Source: Fibrobacteraceae bacterium
GTDB taxonomy: Bacteria; Fibrobacterota; Fibrobacteria; Fibrobacterales; Fibrobacteraceae
Assembly (NCBI GenBank): GCA_023231365.1
Contig: JALNVO010000036.1
Coordinates: 1 to 15,470, forward strand
Direction of reading: 5' to 3'
DNA: 15,470 nt
Shown: positions 13,976 to 15,470 of the stretch, one piece after another
Numbering within the stretch: the first letter of the stretch is position 1
Layout: each line of letters opens with the position of its first letter
Made by a program: the position numbers and the translations under genes
The notes under the pieces: generated by a model
What the model was told of the DNA's origin: nothing
Seen by the model: the letters and a program-made list of their open reading frames with translations, nothing else
The model's database searches: none

Positions 13976-14788
13976 CTATTTGTTGATCGCCGCAAGGAAA
14001 GCGTCTTTTTTCTCTTGGAGGAATTCGCGGCTGTTGTATTTGCGGATGCGGCGGAGGGCCTGATCGCGCAACTGGCGCACGCGTTCGTGGGAGATGTTCA
14101 TCGATTCCCCGACTTCGCGGAGCGTCTGCGGAGCTTCTTGGTTGATGCCGAATATGCCGGCGATGACTTTTGCTTCGCGTTCGGGGAGCTGTTCCATCAA
14201 ATCCTTGGAGAGGTTTTCAACGCTTTGAATTTCAGAATCGGCTTCCGGGTTGATGGCTGTGCCATCGGCGAGAACTTCTGCGTAAGTCGCCTTGGAGTCT
14301 GCTTTGAGCGGGCTATCGAAAGAAACGCCGCGTTGGCCAATCTGAATGAGCTCGCGGATGTCTTCGCTGATTTCCTTGCCGCGGGACTGTTCGTGGAGAG
14401 CCTTGCGCACGCGCAAATGCTGGTTGGCCGGCAAACGGATGAGGTTGCCTTGTTCATTGATTGCGCGGGTAATGTATGCTTTAATCCACCAAACGCCGTA
14501 ACTGATGAATTTGAGGCCGCGGGTGTGTTCGAAGCTTTCGATGGCGCGCACTAGTCCCATGGCGCCTTCGCTTACAAGATCCGGAAGGGGTATAGGACAG
14601 CCTCGGTATTGGATGGCCACTTTGAGCACAAAGCGCATATTGGCAGAAATGAGCTTTTTACGGGCGATCTTGTCGCCTTCTTTTGCTTTCTGGAACAGAA
14701 TTTGTTCTTCTTCACGAGTAAGCGGTGCAGTCTTTCTGATGTCTTCAAGATAGCGCTTCAGTGTCGTATCTGTTGAGTCAATATGCAT
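13976..14788 (-). CDS. Short sigma-70 family RNA polymerase sigma factor
   Basis: 270 aa. Region 1.1 is absent. Region 1.2 (LKRYLEDIRKTAPLTREEEQ, 10-29) is present, then region 2 (about 40-110) with ANMRFVLKVAIQYRG, DLVSEGAMGLVRAIESFE and the -10 recognition helix FISYGVWWIKAYITRAI (94-110). Region 3 is around 120-160 (IRLPANQHLRVRKAL), and region 4 (about 195-250) has LPEREAKVIAGIFGI, TLREVGESMNISHERVRQL and a final RRIRK. The helix-turn-helix and WWI residues are intact. The length fits either a Bacteroidota-like primary sigma lacking region 1.1 or a group 2 (RpoS-like) factor; I cannot choose, so no symbol is given. AAAGGA sits about 7 nt before the ATG. Transcribed alone, with a bidirectional terminator after it. 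Confidence 0.92.
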   Translation of the reverse strand: MHIDSTDTTLKRYLEDIRKTAPLTREEEQILFQKAKEGDKIARKKLISANMRFVLKVAIQYRGCPIPLPDLVSEGAMGLVRAIESFEHTRGLKFISYGVWWIKAYITRAINEQGNLIRLPANQHLRVRKALHEQSRGKEISEDIRELIQIGQRGVSFDSPLKADSKATYAEVLADGTAINPEADSEIQSVENLSKDLMEQLPEREAKVIAGIFGINQEAPQTLREVGESMNISHERVRQLRDQALRRIRKYNSREFLQEKKDAFLAAINK

Positions 14789-15150
14789 TGAACATCCTTT
14801 TTATTCTATAATATCGTTTTTTTAAGAGCAAGGAGCGTGCCAATAGTGTAAATCTTTATACGCGGTCCTGGCGCTTTAAAAATACTAGCCAAAAGGTCTT
14901 TCTTTTTCATTGGAAAAGCAAGCTTTGTTTTCAAATTTTTTCCATATTGCCTATTTTGTATGATTTTAATGACAAAAAGGAATATTTGTTTTTATGTGTA
15001 AGCTTGAAATTTGAATATAAAATAGTAATTTAATTATGACTTAATATTTTATAAAGTCATTTGTTTATGACTTTTTCGAAAAGAAAATATGTGCTTGGTT
15101 GTAGGGTGTCGCTACGCGGAAATTTTGCCAAAACGTATATTTGGTGCATT
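14789..15150. other. AT-rich divergent intergenic region
   Basis: 362 nt between the minus-strand sigma factor and the plus-strand methyltransferase, clearly more AT-rich than the flanking genes, with no supported coding frame. On the minus strand a TATTATAGAAT stretch (about 14804-14814) could serve as a -10 for the sigma gene, but a matching -35 is not clear. It also holds an imperfect palindrome centred on AAGCTT (GAAAAGCAAGCTTTGTTTTC, about 14914-14933) and a repeated ATGACTT element near 15036-15074. Confidence 0.6.
15036..15074. repeat. ATGACTT repeat cluster, operator-like
   Basis: ATGACTT occurs at 15036-15042 and again at 15067-15073, with its reverse complement AAGTCAT at 15054-15060. 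The last two form an 8-bp inverted repeat (AAAGTCAT, 6-nt spacer, ATGACTTT). The two direct copies start 31 nt apart, about three helical turns. TATAAA at 15050-15055 could be a -10, so a regulator bound here could block it. A weak hairpin with a T-tail is an alternative reading. Confidence 0.4.
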
Positions 15151-15470
15151 ATGTCCGTAAAAGAGCCTGATCAATCTGTGTGGAACCGTTTTTGGAATAG
15201 CAAGAAAGATATTACGAAGGTCTATCCGTCTTCGCCGACTGTTTTTGAAACGATCGAGAAACATTTTCATTGCTTGAAGGGATTGAAAATTCTCGAAGTG
15301 GGCGCAGGATCCGGCCGGGATAGTGCGGAACTCGCACGCAAGGGCGCTGATGTATATGTCCTTGATTTTGCAGAAGGGAGCCTTAAAATTGTGGATTCCC
15401 TCCGCATTCGCGAGCATATCGAAGGCAATTTGCACCTGATCCGCGGCGATGCTTTCCATTCCCCGTTTCC
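15151..15470 (+). CDS. Class I SAM-dependent methyltransferase, N-terminal part
   Basis: The frame starts at ATG 15151 and runs off the end of the window; 106 complete codons are visible. Motif I of Rossmann-fold methyltransferases is clear (KILEVGAGSGRDSAELARKG, 46-65), with the acidic residue of motif II in VYVLDFAEGSL (69-79, Asp72) and the start of the next motif in LIRGDAFHSPF (96-106), the usual place for a GDA/xPF adenine contact. The N-terminus carries WNRFWNSKKD, common in small Methyltransf_11/25-type proteins. The substrate cannot be inferred. No strong ribosome binding site precedes the ATG (GGTG only). It is divergent from the sigma factor gene. Confidence 0.82.
   Translation, partial: MSVKEPDQSVWNRFWNSKKDITKVYPSSPTVFETIEKHFHCLKGLKILEVGAGSGRDSAELARKGADVYVLDFAEGSLKIVDSLRIREHIEGNLHLIRGDAFHSPF

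Noticed and set aside
13922..14554. 210-codon plus-strand frame across the sigma factor
   Set aside because: Antisense shadow of a conserved sigma-70 gene; begins inside the bidirectional terminator.
15112..15459. 115-codon minus-strand frame at the right end
   Set aside because: Opposes the methyltransferase frame, whose SAM motifs are clear on the plus strand.

Overview
The window looks like core chromosome of a Gram-negative bacterium. Two lipoproteins with lipoboxes, a UDP-xylose synthase beside an exopolysaccharide-type sugar transferase, a lamin-tail lipoprotein and a short sigma-70 factor without region 1.1 suggest Fibrobacter or a relative. That placement is inference; there is no rRNA or other direct marker here. 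I see no mobile element, CRISPR array, tRNA or rRNA.

Layout. (1) Positions 2-3895, plus strand: a tightly packed unit with the tail of a polyprenyl-phosphate sugar-1-phosphate transferase, nadC (NAD), coaX (CoA), a UDP-glucuronate decarboxylase and a membrane diguanylate cyclase. Overlaps of 1-4 nt or gaps of about 9 nt imply one transcript joining envelope sugar chemistry, cofactor synthesis and c-di-GMP signalling. (2) 3957-5831: floA (flotillin), a membrane-anchored acidic protein of unknown function, and a convergent small PspC protein; all are envelope-linked. (3) 5932-7134: a lipoprotein with a C-terminal lamin-tail-like domain. (4) 7200-10733, minus strand: der, plsY, gpsA and a cysteine-rich lipoprotein in transcription order, joining ribosome assembly and phospholipid synthesis. 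A terminator follows the last gene. (5) 10734-11236: a 503-nt gene-free stretch between the divergent der and alaS, rich in potential RNA structure, including a strong plus-strand intrinsic terminator just before alaS. (6) 11237-13870: alaS, then a terminator and a bidirectional terminator. (7) 13976-14788, minus strand: a short sigma-70 factor. (8) 14789-15150: an AT-rich divergent intergenic region with a repeated 7-mer. (9) 15151-15470: the first 106 codons of a SAM-dependent methyltransferase.

Most of the window is ordinary housekeeping sequence. The best candidate for something undescribed is the alaS upstream region: a terminator with no plus-strand gene before it, and an upstream hairpin whose 3' arm can also pair with the terminator's 5' arm. 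That is the layout of an attenuator, or of a small RNA with its own terminator. Secondary points are the 86-nt der/plsY overlap with a TTG start, ribosome binding sites built into acidic protein tails, the unusual floA neighbour, the two unexplained lipoproteins, and the operator-like repeats upstream of the methyltransferase.
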